DNA of 64,000 nt from Bacteroidales bacterium UBA4912 (GCA_002398875.1 DHCC01000087.1:1-64000); one strand, 5' to 3'. Counted from the first letter of the stretch, positions 6,649 through 15,274 are shown. Notes: a model not told the origin generated them from the sequence alone. A program made the numbers and translations.

Positions 6649-9357
6649 TTAAAATTCGTAACTAATTCCAAGACTAATATTTTGACCTTTTTTAAATTCG
6701 TTAAGAATTACTTTATTGTCAGAGACACTGTTTTCCCTTGATAATCTGTAAGGTGAATTCAGAAGATTAGATGCATTTAACTTAAATGATAGACGCCTGT
6801 TTACACTATATGTAGCAGCAAAACTTAGAGTTGGTACACCCTCTTCCATAATATCTTTAAAACCTGTTGCACCAACTGTATGAATGCGGTCACTGAAATA
6901 ATTAAAGATCAGCGAAGCAACAATGTTTTTCTCTCCTTTAGTGTAGTGATAAGAGATATCAGCATTTGTAAGAAATGGAGATGCACCTTCAAGACCGCTC
7001 TTCCTGGGTTCAGTATTTAAAATATTAAGTAGCATGTCAGTATGAATATACGATGCATTTAATCCTAACGACAGTCTGTTCATTCTTTCGCGTTGAGAAT
7101 CATAGCGGTTGAAAATATTCTTTCTAAATTCAAATTCAATACCTCCTACAATTGCATGATCGCTGATGTTGTCATAAGTAAGCAAACCTGCTGAATTAGC
7201 CTGATCCACTCGTCCGATTGGTCTTTCTATATATTTATAAAATCCGGTTACAGTAAGTAGTTCACCTGGACTCAAATAATAATCCCATTTAAGATCAATA
7301 TTATAATTGTCTGATGGTTTGATGTTTGGATTACCCTGGCTGGCAAACGATATATTTACGTACTGATAAGGAGAAATTTCTTTTGATTGAGGTAAAGTGT
7401 ATGTTTTACTTGCACCTAATCGTAAACTGTTTTTATCGTTTAAATCATATTTCAGATTTAAGCTTGGAAGAAAATAAGCTGTATCTATGGTTACTTCTCC
7501 GGCAGTTGTATGAGCAACATCATAAGATACAGATAAATCTACCTTATCCATTCTTAAGCCGATGTTTGCCGTAAGATTTTCTGCAAGCTGATAAGAAGCT
7601 TCTCCAAAAACTGAGTGAATATTTTTAGTAACGTCGTAAGAGTTAGTTTTTCCGGTAGTCATGCTTAGTGTACGGTCTCTGAGGCTGTTTTCATATAATT
7701 CGTCAAGAGAAAGACCATCCATAGAAAATGCCGGCATGCCAATAGGACTGAAATTATATTCCAATGCTTTAAATTCGTCATTGACAAAACGCCCTGTATA
7801 ACCAATTGAAATGCTGGAGTTGTCAGATCCAAAACGGTCTAGAAGGCTGTATGTTAATGCAACTTTCGGATTAATATCTCTGTTTTTAAGCTCTGAGAAG
7901 AATCTTTTATTTCTGTTACTCCTTGTAAGATTGTAGGTATTACCTTCAGAAAGCGAAAAGTAGTTTTCACGACGGTCAGGCTCAAGACCTTTAACTGTAT
8001 TGTAAGAAATTCCTGCATCCAGTTTAAGCGAATTTGTCAATAGCCAATTTGTCATAAGCTGATTAACGATAAGGAGGTTATCGTTAGTCTGCTGTCTTAT
8101 TACAATACCCATGCCTGAATCAGAATCTTGATGTCTTTCAGCATTGAGTCCGCTGTATTTACCAACAGATTGGTCATTTGCATGAATCAGCATAAAATTG
8201 TAATGAAGATTATGTTTTTTGTTTATGCCGAACATTAAATTACCCAAAAGAAGCTGGTTTGTATTCTGAGAATATTTATCGCCATTTTGATCTTGCCAGA
8301 TATTTCCTATTGTGTTAGCATTGCGAACAATTTCCTCTGTATATGAGTAGTCGGTACTATGAGAAGCTACACCATAAAACGAAAGTGGATTATTTTTTTT
8401 ACCTAATTTGAAGGATTTACCTCCCGATAAACCATAACTATGATTCATTGGAAGCGATATCTGACTTGGATCAAGGCTATTAGAAAAATCATATTGATTA
8501 TCAGATGGTCTGTTATTGTTAGCAAATCCAAAATAATCTGAACCATCCTGACGTAAAAAATCTTTCCCCATTGCAGCTGTGTTTAAGCCACCGGATAGGT
8601 CTAATACAAGCTCTTGATCATTCAACAGTTCTTTTGACGAAATATCTATTATTGCGCCTCCAACATCTGAATAACTATTTCCACTAAAGACCTTGTTGAC
8701 ACCAATATTCTGTATAATATCAGTTCCAAAAAACTCAAGTGCAATATTTTTATATTCTGGATCTTCAGATGGAATTGGGAAACCGTTAAGAAGAGTAGCA
8801 TTGTATCTGTCGCCAAGACCTCTGACAAAAACATTCTTTACTCCTTCCTGACGTGAAATACCTGATATCTGAGCAACAGCGGCCCGTGCATCACCGATAC
8901 CCTTACGCGAAAGCTCACGTGAACCGACAGCCTGAGTTGAAACAAGCGCTTGACGTTGTTCCATGAGAAGAATATTCTCACTTTCACGATTAACCCTTGC
9001 AACAACCTCAACTTCTTGTAGAGTAATATCATCTGAAGACATCTCGAAATCAAGAACTGTTTCACTATTACTTTCTACAACAACTCCGGTATGTGTGATT
9101 TGATTATACGAAACATAGGAAACAATTAGAGTATGTGTTCCTGCAGCAACATTCTGAATTACATAATTACCATCCAGGTCGGCGGCAGCTCCGTTTGTGG
9201 TTCCTTCTACTAGTACAGATGCACCAATAAGTGGTTCATTGGTTTTTGCGTCCTTAATTATCCCTTTTATTGTACCCGTCTGGGCTAATGCTGTTAATGA
9301 AATTACAAGAAAAAGCATTAATACAGACAACCTTATCAAAACAAATCTTTGAGTCAC
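6649..9357 (-). CDS. TonB-dependent outer-membrane receptor
   Basis: A 902-residue outer-membrane active transporter. It has a signal peptide (to about ALAQ, residue 26), a carboxypeptidase-regulatory-like domain (about 28-112, with ADLDGNYVI), a plug domain (about 130-240, RGLGDRYNATLLNGFPIPS) and a 22-strand-type barrel ending in the C-terminal aromatic ISYEF. The start codon is GTG at 9357; no ATG gives a complete signal peptide. It is first in a two-gene operon with the beta-helix lipoprotein. Four Pho-box-like units lie upstream at 9405-9443. There is no SusD homologue, so it is not a standard polysaccharide-utilisation pair. Uptake of phosphate or a phosphorylated ligand is inferred only from its promoter. 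Confidence 0.9.
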   Translation of the reverse strand: MTQRFVLIRLSVLMLFLVISLTALAQTGTIKGIIKDAKTNEPLIGASVLVEGTTNGAAADLDGNYVIQNVAAGTHTLIVSYVSYNQITHTGVVVESNSETVLDFEMSSDDITLQEVEVVARVNRESENILLMEQRQALVSTQAVGSRELSRKGIGDARAAVAQISGISRQEGVKNVFVRGLGDRYNATLLNGFPIPSEDPEYKNIALEFFGTDIIQNIGVNKVFSGNSYSDVGGAIIDISSKELLNDQELVLDLSGGLNTAAMGKDFLRQDGSDYFGFANNNRPSDNQYDFSNSLDPSQISLPMNHSYGLSGGKSFKLGKKNNPLSFYGVASHSTDYSYTEEIVRNANTIGNIWQDQNGDKYSQNTNQLLLGNLMFGINKKHNLHYNFMLIHANDQSVGKYSGLNAERHQDSDSGMGIVIRQQTNDNLLIVNQLMTNWLLTNSLKLDAGISYNTVKGLEPDRRENYFSLSEGNTYNLTRSNRNKRFFSELKNRDINPKVALTYSLLDRFGSDNSSISIGYTGRFVNDEFKALEYNFSPIGMPAFSMDGLSLDELYENSLRDRTLSMTTGKTNSYDVTKNIHSVFGEASYQLAENLTANIGLRMDKVDLSVSYDVAHTTAGEVTIDTAYFLPSLNLKYDLNDKNSLRLGASKTYTLPQSKEISPYQYVNISFASQGNPNIKPSDNYNIDLKWDYYLSPGELLTVTGFYKYIERPIGRVDQANSAGLLTYDNISDHAIVGGIEFEFRKNIFNRYDSQRERMNRLSLGLNASYIHTDMLLNILNTEPRKSGLEGASPFLTNADISYHYTKGEKNIVASLIFNYFSDRIHTVGATGFKDIMEEGVPTLSFAATYSVNRRLSFKLNASNLLNSPYRLSRENSVSDNKVILNEFKKGQNISLGISYEF

Positions 9358-9387
9358 AAAAATAAATATTAGTTATTTTTTATGGCA

Positions 9388-9395
9388 CAAAGGTC
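9388..9395 (-). promoter_or_regulatory. -7-like element (GACCTTTG) of the TonB receptor operon
   Basis: The minus strand reads GACCTTTG, one half of TAnnTTTG (the TA is replaced), 30 nt upstream of the GTG start and 9 nt downstream of the first Pho-box-like unit. A weak -7 and missing -33 are consistent with activator dependence. Confidence 0.5.
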
Positions 9396-9404
9396 TATTA
9401 TAAA

Positions 9405-9443
9405 TGTTACAGACCTGTTAAGTAACAGTTACGTTATTGTTAA
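9405..9443 (-). promoter_or_regulatory. Pho-box-like array, four hexamers at 11-bp period
   Basis: TGTTAC (9405), TGTTAA (9416), AGTTAC (9427) and TGTTAA (9438) recur at exactly 11 bp. Their spacing to CCTTTG is within 1 nt of that in the array at 4785-4834. Confidence 0.7.
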
Positions 9444-9457
9444 GATTTCAAATAACC

Positions 9458-9485
9458 AAAAAAAAACGGAGCGTTTGCCCCGTTT
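9458..9485 (-). terminator. terminator of the DEAD-box helicase gene
   Basis: On the minus strand AAACGG and CCGTTT pair around a 10-nt loop and are followed by a run of T residues, a canonical intrinsic terminator, 24 nt after the helicase stop codon. Confidence 0.85.
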
Positions 9486-9508
9486 AGCTCTTTAGTATCT
9501 TTGGTATA

Positions 9509-11251
9509 CTAGTATCTTTTCTTTGTACCTCTCTTTTTCCTGTTTTTGCCGAAACTGTAACTATCGTCTTGTTTTCTACCATAGCTTTTCTTAGATTTCT
9601 GGTTTTCAGAATCCTGGGCAAACTGCACTAATAGTTTTCTATCTTCAAGATGCATTCCTTTAAAGGAGTCTACTACCTTATTAGCAACATTCTCAGGAAC
9701 TTCAAAAAATGAGAAATTCCTCATAAGGTCGATTTTACCAATTGGTACTTTTCCTTTAACATTTTCATTTATAAAGCCCATTAGAACAGCAGGATTAATG
9801 CCATCTATTTTCCCAACATTAATAAATAACCTTGAATAACCTTTCTCCGCTTCGCGTGAAACACTTCCATTTCTGTTAGCTTGCCTTCCACGCTCTCCCT
9901 TTTTCCTTCCTGAAGAAAAGTCTTCCGGCTCATATATCTCCTCAGCTTCTTGATAATATTCAATAAGACGATTAAATTCCAAAGATACTATACGCTTAAT
10001 AATATCCTCTTTTCCAAGCCATTCAAGCTTGCGAAAGATTGATGGCAGGAGTCGTTCAATCTCTTCTTCATTTACCTTTACTTTCTCAATTTTATCAACT
10101 AAATTGAAGAGTTGCTTTTCGCATATAACGTCTCCTTTTGGTATTTCACGCTTTTCAAACTCTTTATTAATCTGTTTCTCTATTTGTGCTATTTTCCCCT
10201 TTTCTTTAATATGAGTAATTGAAATAGAGGTTCCGGCCTTCCCTGCCCTGCCGGTTCTACCGCTTCGATGTGTATAAATCTCAATATCATCGGGTAAACC
10301 GTAATTGATTATGTGTGAGACATCATCAACATCCAAACCTCGAGCTGCAACATCAGTAGCCACAAGCAGCTGAATACTGTGGTTCCTGAATTTACTCATA
10401 ACCAGATCTCTCTGTGCCTGAGAAAGATCTCCATGAAGTGAGTCGGCATCATAACCATCCTGCATAAGTTTATCAGCGATCTCCTGGGTGTCTTTACGGG
10501 TTCTGCAAAATATTATTCCGTATATATTAGGATAGTAGTCCACTATTCTCTTTAATGCCAGATATCTGTCTTTAGCATGTACCACATAATAGATATGTCG
10601 TACATTTTGTGCACCTTCATTTTTTCTGCCGATGGTTATTTCCATCGGATCTTTCATATACTTACCAATAATTTTCTGAATTTCTTTGGGCATTGTAGCA
10701 GAAAACAGCAGCATACTGCGTTCTTCAGGTACATAAGAAAGTATTTCGTTAAGATCTTCAGTGAATCCCATGTTAAGCATTTCGTCGGCTTCATCCAGTA
10801 TAACTGTGTTTATGTTGGATAGTGATACCGTTTTACGTTTTATCAGATCCAGTAGTCTGCCAGGTGTAGCCACAATTATGTGAACACCTCTTTTGAGTGT
10901 TCGAATCTGACTTTCAATACTTGACCCTCCATAAACAGGAAGAATTTTTATATCTTCCACATATTTTGAATAGTCCGCAAGATCTCCCGCAATCTGCAAA
11001 CAAAGCTCTCTCGTGGGACTTAGTATCAACGTCTGTGGAGTAAGGTTTTGAATGTTGGTTTTCTGAATAATTGGTATACCAAAAGCAGCTGTCTTTCCTG
11101 TACCGGTCTGTGCAAGTGCAATAATATTTCTGGTTTGGTTTAGAAGCTGAGGAATAACCTCGGCTTGCACAGGCATAGGTTGTTCATAACCTAATTCAAT
11201 TAATGCCTGTTCTATTTCGGGTGAAACACCCAGTTTTTTAAATTCGCTCAT
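9509..11251 (-). CDS. deaD: DEAD-box ATP-dependent RNA helicase with DbpA-type RNA-binding domain
   Basis: A 580-residue helicase of the CsdA/DeaD type, acting on structured RNA and ribosome assembly. Conserved motifs are in order: AQTGTGKT (Walker A, about 46), PTREL, DEAD (about 150), SAT (about 185), RGLD and HRSGRTGRAG (about 325). A DbpA-like RNA-binding domain follows (about 470-545, LFINVGKIDGINP), and the tail is basic (KKRGTKKRY). The gene has its own TACCTTTG promoter and a leader of about 190 nt that begins with a hairpin, as is common for cold-regulated helicase genes. It is monocistronic with a strong terminator. Confidence 0.93.
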   Translation of the reverse strand: MSEFKKLGVSPEIEQALIELGYEQPMPVQAEVIPQLLNQTRNIIALAQTGTGKTAAFGIPIIQKTNIQNLTPQTLILSPTRELCLQIAGDLADYSKYVEDIKILPVYGGSSIESQIRTLKRGVHIIVATPGRLLDLIKRKTVSLSNINTVILDEADEMLNMGFTEDLNEILSYVPEERSMLLFSATMPKEIQKIIGKYMKDPMEITIGRKNEGAQNVRHIYYVVHAKDRYLALKRIVDYYPNIYGIIFCRTRKDTQEIADKLMQDGYDADSLHGDLSQAQRDLVMSKFRNHSIQLLVATDVAARGLDVDDVSHIINYGLPDDIEIYTHRSGRTGRAGKAGTSISITHIKEKGKIAQIEKQINKEFEKREIPKGDVICEKQLFNLVDKIEKVKVNEEEIERLLPSIFRKLEWLGKEDIIKRIVSLEFNRLIEYYQEAEEIYEPEDFSSGRKKGERGRQANRNGSVSREAEKGYSRLFINVGKIDGINPAVLMGFINENVKGKVPIGKIDLMRNFSFFEVPENVANKVVDSFKGMHLEDRKLLVQFAQDSENQKSKKSYGRKQDDSYSFGKNRKKRGTKKRY

Positions 11252-11425
11252 TTTTTATAAATTAATTTGTGAAGTATTGATATTTCTCTTTACTCCACAC
11301 AGCCACTTATTTATAAAGACGAGAGAAAACTCAATTACGATTAGTAATATCGGGTGATAAATATTTATTTGATATATTTACAGTTAGTACGGCAGATAAC
11401 CTATTATTATATTGAGACTATTAAA

Positions 11426-11449
11426 GCACCCTTTTTTAAAATCGGGTGC
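11426..11449 (-). promoter_or_regulatory. hairpin at the 5' end of the helicase leader
   Basis: On the minus strand GCACCC and GGGTGC pair around a 12-nt A/T loop, followed by TTTAATA. The left arm overlaps the last base of the -7 element, so the hairpin would form the extreme 5' end of the mRNA. It could stabilise the transcript or act as an early attenuator. Confidence 0.5.
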
Positions 11450-11456
11450 AAAGGTA
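11449..11456 (-). promoter_or_regulatory. -7 element (TACCTTTG) for deaD
   Basis: The minus strand reads TACCTTTG, a perfect TAnnTTTG match, about 200 nt upstream of the helicase ATG. The 11252-11448 stretch is therefore a long 5' leader with no open reading frame that I can support. Confidence 0.7.
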
Positions 11457-11497
11457 TGAAAATAAATTGAATAAGTAGAAAGGTTAATTAAAAATAT

Positions 11498-12568
11498 TCA
11501 GAAAGAATAAAGCAGATACTTCCTCAGCAGATTTCTTTTACCGCTGGAAACTCTAAGCTCTTTTTCAAGGTAAAGATCAACAGAACCATACTTTTTATTT
11601 ATATGGTCTATAACATAATTAAGATATGATCTGTTGACTGAAAGCATTGCTGTAACTGCTTCCTGCAAAGGTTCTGGCAGATTTTTTGCGTCTTTCTGAA
11701 CTATGGATGGATCTATCAGCCGGTTTGAAAGCATGTAATCCTGCTCCAAAGATTCTTGTGGAACACCAATAGCATATAAAATAAAATATGAAGCTAGCCC
11801 TATTCCATCTTTTCCTAAAGAACCGGATAATAAAACAGGATAGTTGGCATCATTTGTGAGTATATCAAACATCTCACCAAATTGCTCTTTATGATTTTCT
11901 ACAATATCTATATACGACTCCTGAACATATCTGATCGCATCGCTACGGTTAAAATCATCATTTAACAATTGAGCATCCAACTTATCTGCATCCATAGGCG
12001 ACAATGGAAGTGATATTTTCCTGATTGTAGGATGAATTAGTATTGGGTATTTACCGGAAGTTTTATCAGATCTAAAATCAATTATTGTCTTAATATTGAG
12101 CCTTCTGATTTTTTCCTGATCATAAAGTGTTGCACTGCTAAGATCTCCTGATCTGTATATCTGTCCCCATTTAATTTGTCTGTCGTCAGTTGTAAAATAG
12201 CCGCCTATATCTCTGAAGTTTTTTATGTTGTTCATATCGATAACACGATTTGCAACAACTCCAGATTGTACACCGGCTGTACGAAGTATAAAATATTCCC
12301 TTAGCCCTGATCCTGTTGGATTGAGCCTCATTACCTGATCTTTTATTTTTGTGGTAGTAACCGGAGTAAATGTAGTGAGTGATGTATCCGTAAGAGATGA
12401 GTAAATATCTATTTCACCCTCTTGATCAGGACTCACTTCCCACTTTAGCAGAAAATCTCCCTTAGGATCTTTCTCCACTACAGAGGTGATTTTTACCGTT
12501 GACATACAGGAGTTTACAACGACAATCACTAAAATCAGAAGACATATATAGTATAGTTTCTTCACCAT
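11498..12568 (-). CDS. lipoprotein of the tyrosine-phosphatase-3 family, catalytic residues lost
   Basis: A 356-residue lipoprotein: signal peptide with lipobox VVNSC, a fibronectin-like N-terminal domain (about 25-110), then a dual-specificity-type phosphatase fold with the family signature NFRDIGGY. Active family members carry HCxxGKDRTG; here the equivalent stretch reads SGSLGKDGIG, so both the nucleophilic Cys and the phosphate-binding Arg of CX5R are Gly. It is therefore probably a pseudophosphatase that binds rather than hydrolyses a ligand. The ATG at 12568 is preferred over TTG/ATG further upstream because a TACATTTG promoter element lies at 12585-12592. Monocistronic. Confidence 0.8.
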   Translation of the reverse strand: MVKKLYYICLLILVIVVVNSCMSTVKITSVVEKDPKGDFLLKWEVSPDQEGEIDIYSSLTDTSLTTFTPVTTTKIKDQVMRLNPTGSGLREYFILRTAGVQSGVVANRVIDMNNIKNFRDIGGYFTTDDRQIKWGQIYRSGDLSSATLYDQEKIRRLNIKTIIDFRSDKTSGKYPILIHPTIRKISLPLSPMDADKLDAQLLNDDFNRSDAIRYVQESYIDIVENHKEQFGEMFDILTNDANYPVLLSGSLGKDGIGLASYFILYAIGVPQESLEQDYMLSNRLIDPSIVQKDAKNLPEPLQEAVTAMLSVNRSYLNYVIDHINKKYGSVDLYLEKELRVSSGKRNLLRKYLLYSF

Positions 12569-12584
12569 CGACATAAAATACAAA

Positions 12585-12592
12585 CAAATGTA
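12585..12592 (-). promoter_or_regulatory. -7 element (TACATTTG) for the pseudophosphatase lipoprotein
   Basis: The minus strand reads TACATTTG, 17 nt upstream of the ATG at 12568. It implies a very short leader and decides against the upstream starts. Confidence 0.55.
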
Positions 12593-12757
12593 GTAAAAAG
12601 AATGTTCTAAAGTAAAAACTTCTCTAAGGTATTAACAATATATAAACATTCGTTTTGCTTTTTAATAATTTATATGTCAAGCTTTTAGATGTCTATTTAT
12701 TTTTTTTAATAAAATGTTGATAAGTTGTAAATCAATTGTGCAAAAAAATTGATAAAC

Positions 12758-12829
12758 TAATTTTGAAAATAGAAATTGAACTTGTCTAAAAAAATATTTG
12801 TCTTATCAAAGAAAAGATAGGTTTTTTTA
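12758..12829 (+). ncRNA. candidate small RNA transcription unit
   Basis: TTG (12735), 20 bp, then TAATTTTG (12758-12765) resembles a complete Bacteroidota promoter. A hairpin CTTATC/GATAGG followed by seven T residues (12801-12829) resembles a terminator. Together they would yield an RNA of about 60 nt with no coding potential. No homology can be claimed, and the AT richness makes chance matches likely. Confidence 0.2.
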
Positions 12830-12887
12830 GCATTCTTGTTTCATACTCTTTTCAACACCTATTTGTAACAAGAAAGAAAATAATTAT

Positions 12888-12895
12888 TAACTTTG
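12888..12895 (+). promoter_or_regulatory. promoter (TAACTTTG) for nadA
   Basis: TAACTTTG with a TTTG at 12862-12865 (spacing 22, slightly long). The leader to nadA is about 210 nt and contains the tandem TGTTGATAAC repeat. Confidence 0.55.
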
Positions 12896-12963
12896 CAACC
12901 TTTAAACAGTTTATGATAACATTTATAATTATCACAAAATTAAAAAGTTAGGAATAAAACAAT

Positions 12964-12982
12964 TGTTGATAACTGTTGATAA
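12964..12982 (+). repeat. tandem TGTTGATAA repeat in the nadA leader
   Basis: Two exact copies of TGTTGATAA on a 10-bp period. They may be DnaA-like boxes or an operator in the nadA 5' leader. Confidence 0.6.
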
Positions 12983-13112
12983 CTTTTATTCTTGAGTTAA
13001 TAACTTATCATCTGGCATTTTTTCATAATAAGATATCTACAGTATCAACAGCCTATCATTACCATCATATATCTTTTTAATTTTTAAAACTATATATAAT
13101 AATAAATAGATT

Positions 13113-14057
13113 ATGACAAAAGAAGAAATCATTCAAAATATAGTCAAACTAAAAAAAGAGAAGAATGCTGTTATTCTAGCTCATTATTACCAGGAATCAG
13201 ATATACAGGATATTGCAGATTTTGTAGGTGACAGTCTTGCTCTTGCTCAATGGGCGGCTAAAACAACTGCTGATATTATAGTTTTATGCGGAGTGCATTT
13301 TATGGGTGAAACAGCTAAGATATTAAGCCCCGAAAAGCGGGTATTTATTCCGGATATGATGGCCGGATGTTCGCTTGCAGACAGTTGCCCTGCTGATGAA
13401 TTTGAGAAATTTATTAAAGAGAATCCTGGACATACTGTTTTATCTTATGTAAATACTACAGCTGCAGTAAAAGCTCTTACAGATATTGTAGTTACCTCTA
13501 CAAATGCAAAACAAGTAGTTGATTCACTACCTGAAGATGAAAAGATTATTTTTGGTCCCGATAAAAATCTGGGAGACTATATAAATAAACTCACCGGCAG
13601 GAATATGCTTTTATGGGAAGGTGTATGCCATGTGCACGAGCAATTTTCTCTAGTAAAAATACTGGAACTTAAGGAAAAGTATCCCGAAGCATTACTCTTA
13701 GCTCATCCCGAGTGTCCTAAATATCTACTTGAAGTTGCAGATCATGTTGGCTCAACATCTTCAATATTGAAGTATGCAAATACTTCTGATAAAAAACAAT
13801 TTATAGTTGCTACAGAAGCAGGAATTCTTCATCAGATGCAAAAAGAAAATCCTGAAAAACTTTTTATTCCGGCTCCTCCTGAAGATTCTACATGTGCATG
13901 TAATGAATGTTTTTACATGAAAATGAATACTCTGGATAAACTTTATTTATGTCTTAAATTAGAAAAACCAGAGATATTTGTAGATGAAGAAATAAGAATA
14001 AAAGCTGTAAAACCAATAGAAAGAATGTTGGAGATTTCAGCAAAGTATGGTTTATAA
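13113..14057 (+). CDS. nadA: quinolinate synthase
   Basis: A 314-residue [4Fe-4S] enzyme that condenses iminoaspartate with dihydroxyacetone phosphate to quinolinate in NAD biosynthesis. Motifs visible include the N-terminal AHYYQ, the VGDSL stretch, LCGVHFMGE with the first cluster Cys, WEGVCHVHE with the second, and the C-terminal CACNECFYMK with the third. Length fits the NadA family. nadB and nadC are not adjacent, so the gene stands alone here. The ATG at 13113 lies downstream of a long A/T-rich leader. Confidence 0.95.
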   Translation: MTKEEIIQNIVKLKKEKNAVILAHYYQESDIQDIADFVGDSLALAQWAAKTTADIIVLCGVHFMGETAKILSPEKRVFIPDMMAGCSLADSCPADEFEKFIKENPGHTVLSYVNTTAAVKALTDIVVTSTNAKQVVDSLPEDEKIIFGPDKNLGDYINKLTGRNMLLWEGVCHVHEQFSLVKILELKEKYPEALLLAHPECPKYLLEVADHVGSTSSILKYANTSDKKQFIVATEAGILHQMQKENPEKLFIPAPPEDSTCACNECFYMKMNTLDKLYLCLKLEKPEIFVDEEIRIKAVKPIERMLEISAKYGL

Positions 14058-14067
14058 TTGTTTTTTG

Positions 14068-14075
14068 TACCTTTG
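14068..14075 (+). promoter_or_regulatory. -7 element (TACCTTTG) for ychF
   Basis: TACCTTTG perfectly matches TAnnTTTG, 10 nt after the nadA stop codon and 95 nt before the ychF ATG, so ychF is likely transcribed separately from nadA. Confidence 0.65.
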
Positions 14076-14104
14076 CATCCGCAAATTTCGGGCATTACCT
14101 ATTA

Positions 14105-14135
14105 TAAGTATAAAATCAACTGATTATTATACTTA
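14105..14135 (+). promoter_or_regulatory. hairpin in the ychF leader
   Basis: TAAGTATAA and TTATACTTA form a perfect 9-bp stem with a 13-nt loop, followed by AAAAT rather than T residues, so it is not a standard terminator. Role unknown. Confidence 0.4.
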
Positions 14136-14170
14136 AAAATACGGTTAAATGTCTATTAAAAATTCAACAA

Positions 14171-15274
14171 ATGGCTCTTCAATGTGGTATAGTAGGACTT
14201 CCTAATGTAGGGAAATCTACTCTTTTTAATTGTTTGTCAAACGCTAAAGCACAGGCAGCTAACTTTCCCTTTTGTACTATAGAACCTAACGTAGGGGTTA
14301 TAACAGTTCCTGATGAAAGATTAAATAAACTAGCTGAATTAGTTAAACCTCAAAGAATACTCCCTACAACTGTAGAGATTGTAGATATCGCCGGATTGGT
14401 TAAAGGTGCAAGTAAAGGAGAAGGTTTAGGTAATAAATTTTTAGCTAATATAAGGGAAACAGACGCTATTCTGCATGTACTGCGTTGTTTTGATGATGAG
14501 AATGTTACTCATGTAGACGGGAATGTTGATCCGGTCCGTGATAAAGAAATCATTGATGCAGAGTTGCAGCTCAAAGACCTTGAAACAATTGAATCTCGTA
14601 TAAGTAAGGTTGAGAAGCAATCCAAAACGGGAGGCGATAAGGATGCTAAAGTAGCTTTTCAGGCATATTCAAAAATTAAAGCAGCACTGGAACGGGGAGA
14701 ATCTGCCAGAACTGTCACTTTTGATACCAAAGATGAGGCTAAAGCTGCTCACGATCTCTATTTACTTTCATCCAAACCTGTCATGTATATTTGTAATGTG
14801 GATGAAGCAAGTGCAGTAAAAGGCAATAAATATGTTGATCAATTAAGGGAAGCCATTAAAAATGAAAATGCCGAAATATTAATTGTTGCTGCTAAAATTG
14901 AGTCCGAAATTGCAGAGTTTGACAACTATGAAGAACGTCAAATGTTTCTCAATGAATTAGGACTTGAAGAATCAGGAGTAAATAGACTTATTAAATCTGC
15001 ATATAGGCTATTAAATTTAAAAACATTCATAACTGCCGGAGTACAGGAAGTAAGAGCTTGGACATTTCAAGACGGGTGGAAAGCTCCTCAGTGTGCCGGT
15101 GTCATTCATACTGATTTTGAAAAGGGTTTTATTAGGGCTGAAGTAATAAAATTTGAAGACTACATTAAGTATGGTTCAGAAAACGCAGTCAAAGAAGCAG
15201 GCAAAATGAGTGTTGAAGGTAAAGAGTATGTTGTTCAGGATGGCGATATTATGCATTTCAGATTTAACGTTTAA
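14171..15274 (+). CDS. ychF: redox-regulated ATPase YchF (Obg-family)
   Basis: A 367-residue OLA1/YchF protein, an Obg-family P-loop NTPase that hydrolyses ATP and associates with ribosomes. Walker A is GLPNVGKST (about 8), the G3 region is [14 protein letters not shown] (about 73), and the G4 position reads NVDE in place of NKxD, the basis of ATP preference. A coiled-coil insertion (about 125-165) and a C-terminal TGS domain (about 282-365) follow. Length is standard (363-367). It has its own promoter. Confidence 0.96.
   Translation: MALQCGIVGLPNVGKSTLFNCLSNAKAQAANFPFCTIEPNVGVITVPDERLNKLAELVKPQRILPTTVEIVDIAGLVKGASKGEGLGNKFLANIRETDAILHVLRCFDDENVTHVDGNVDPVRDKEIIDAELQLKDLETIESRISKVEKQSKTGGDKDAKVAFQAYSKIKAALERGESARTVTFDTKDEAKAAHDLYLLSSKPVMYICNVDEASAVKGNKYVDQLREAIKNENAEILIVAAKIESEIAEFDNYEERQMFLNELGLEESGVNRLIKSAYRLLNLKTFITAGVQEVRAWTFQDGWKAPQCAGVIHTDFEKGFIRAEVIKFEDYIKYGSENAVKEAGKMSVEGKEYVVQDGDIMHFRFNV

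Larger units (their letters stand above)
12593..13112. other. 520-bp AT-rich intergenic region with TGTTGATAA boxes
   Basis: No credible gene is present. It holds three exact TGTTGATAA boxes (12715, 12964, 12974; complement TTATCAACA), a one-mismatch reverse copy GTATCAACA at 13042, very AT-rich stretches near 12640-12830, a possible short transcript unit (12758-12829) and the nadA promoter at 12888. TTATCAACA differs from the DnaA box TTATCCACA at one base, so this is a candidate DnaA-binding or origin region. A nadA operator is the simpler alternative. Confidence 0.4.

Noticed and set aside
8909..8924. CACGTG core within the TonB receptor gene as a parS site
   Set aside because: Only the CACGTGAA core matches; the outer positions of the 16-mer disagree, and it lies in a conserved coding region.
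9850..9870. CTTCGCGTGAAACA in the helicase gene as a parS site
   Set aside because: 13 of 16 to the other parS variant (TGTTTCAC...) but not to the perfect variant used at 30615, and it is in coding sequence.
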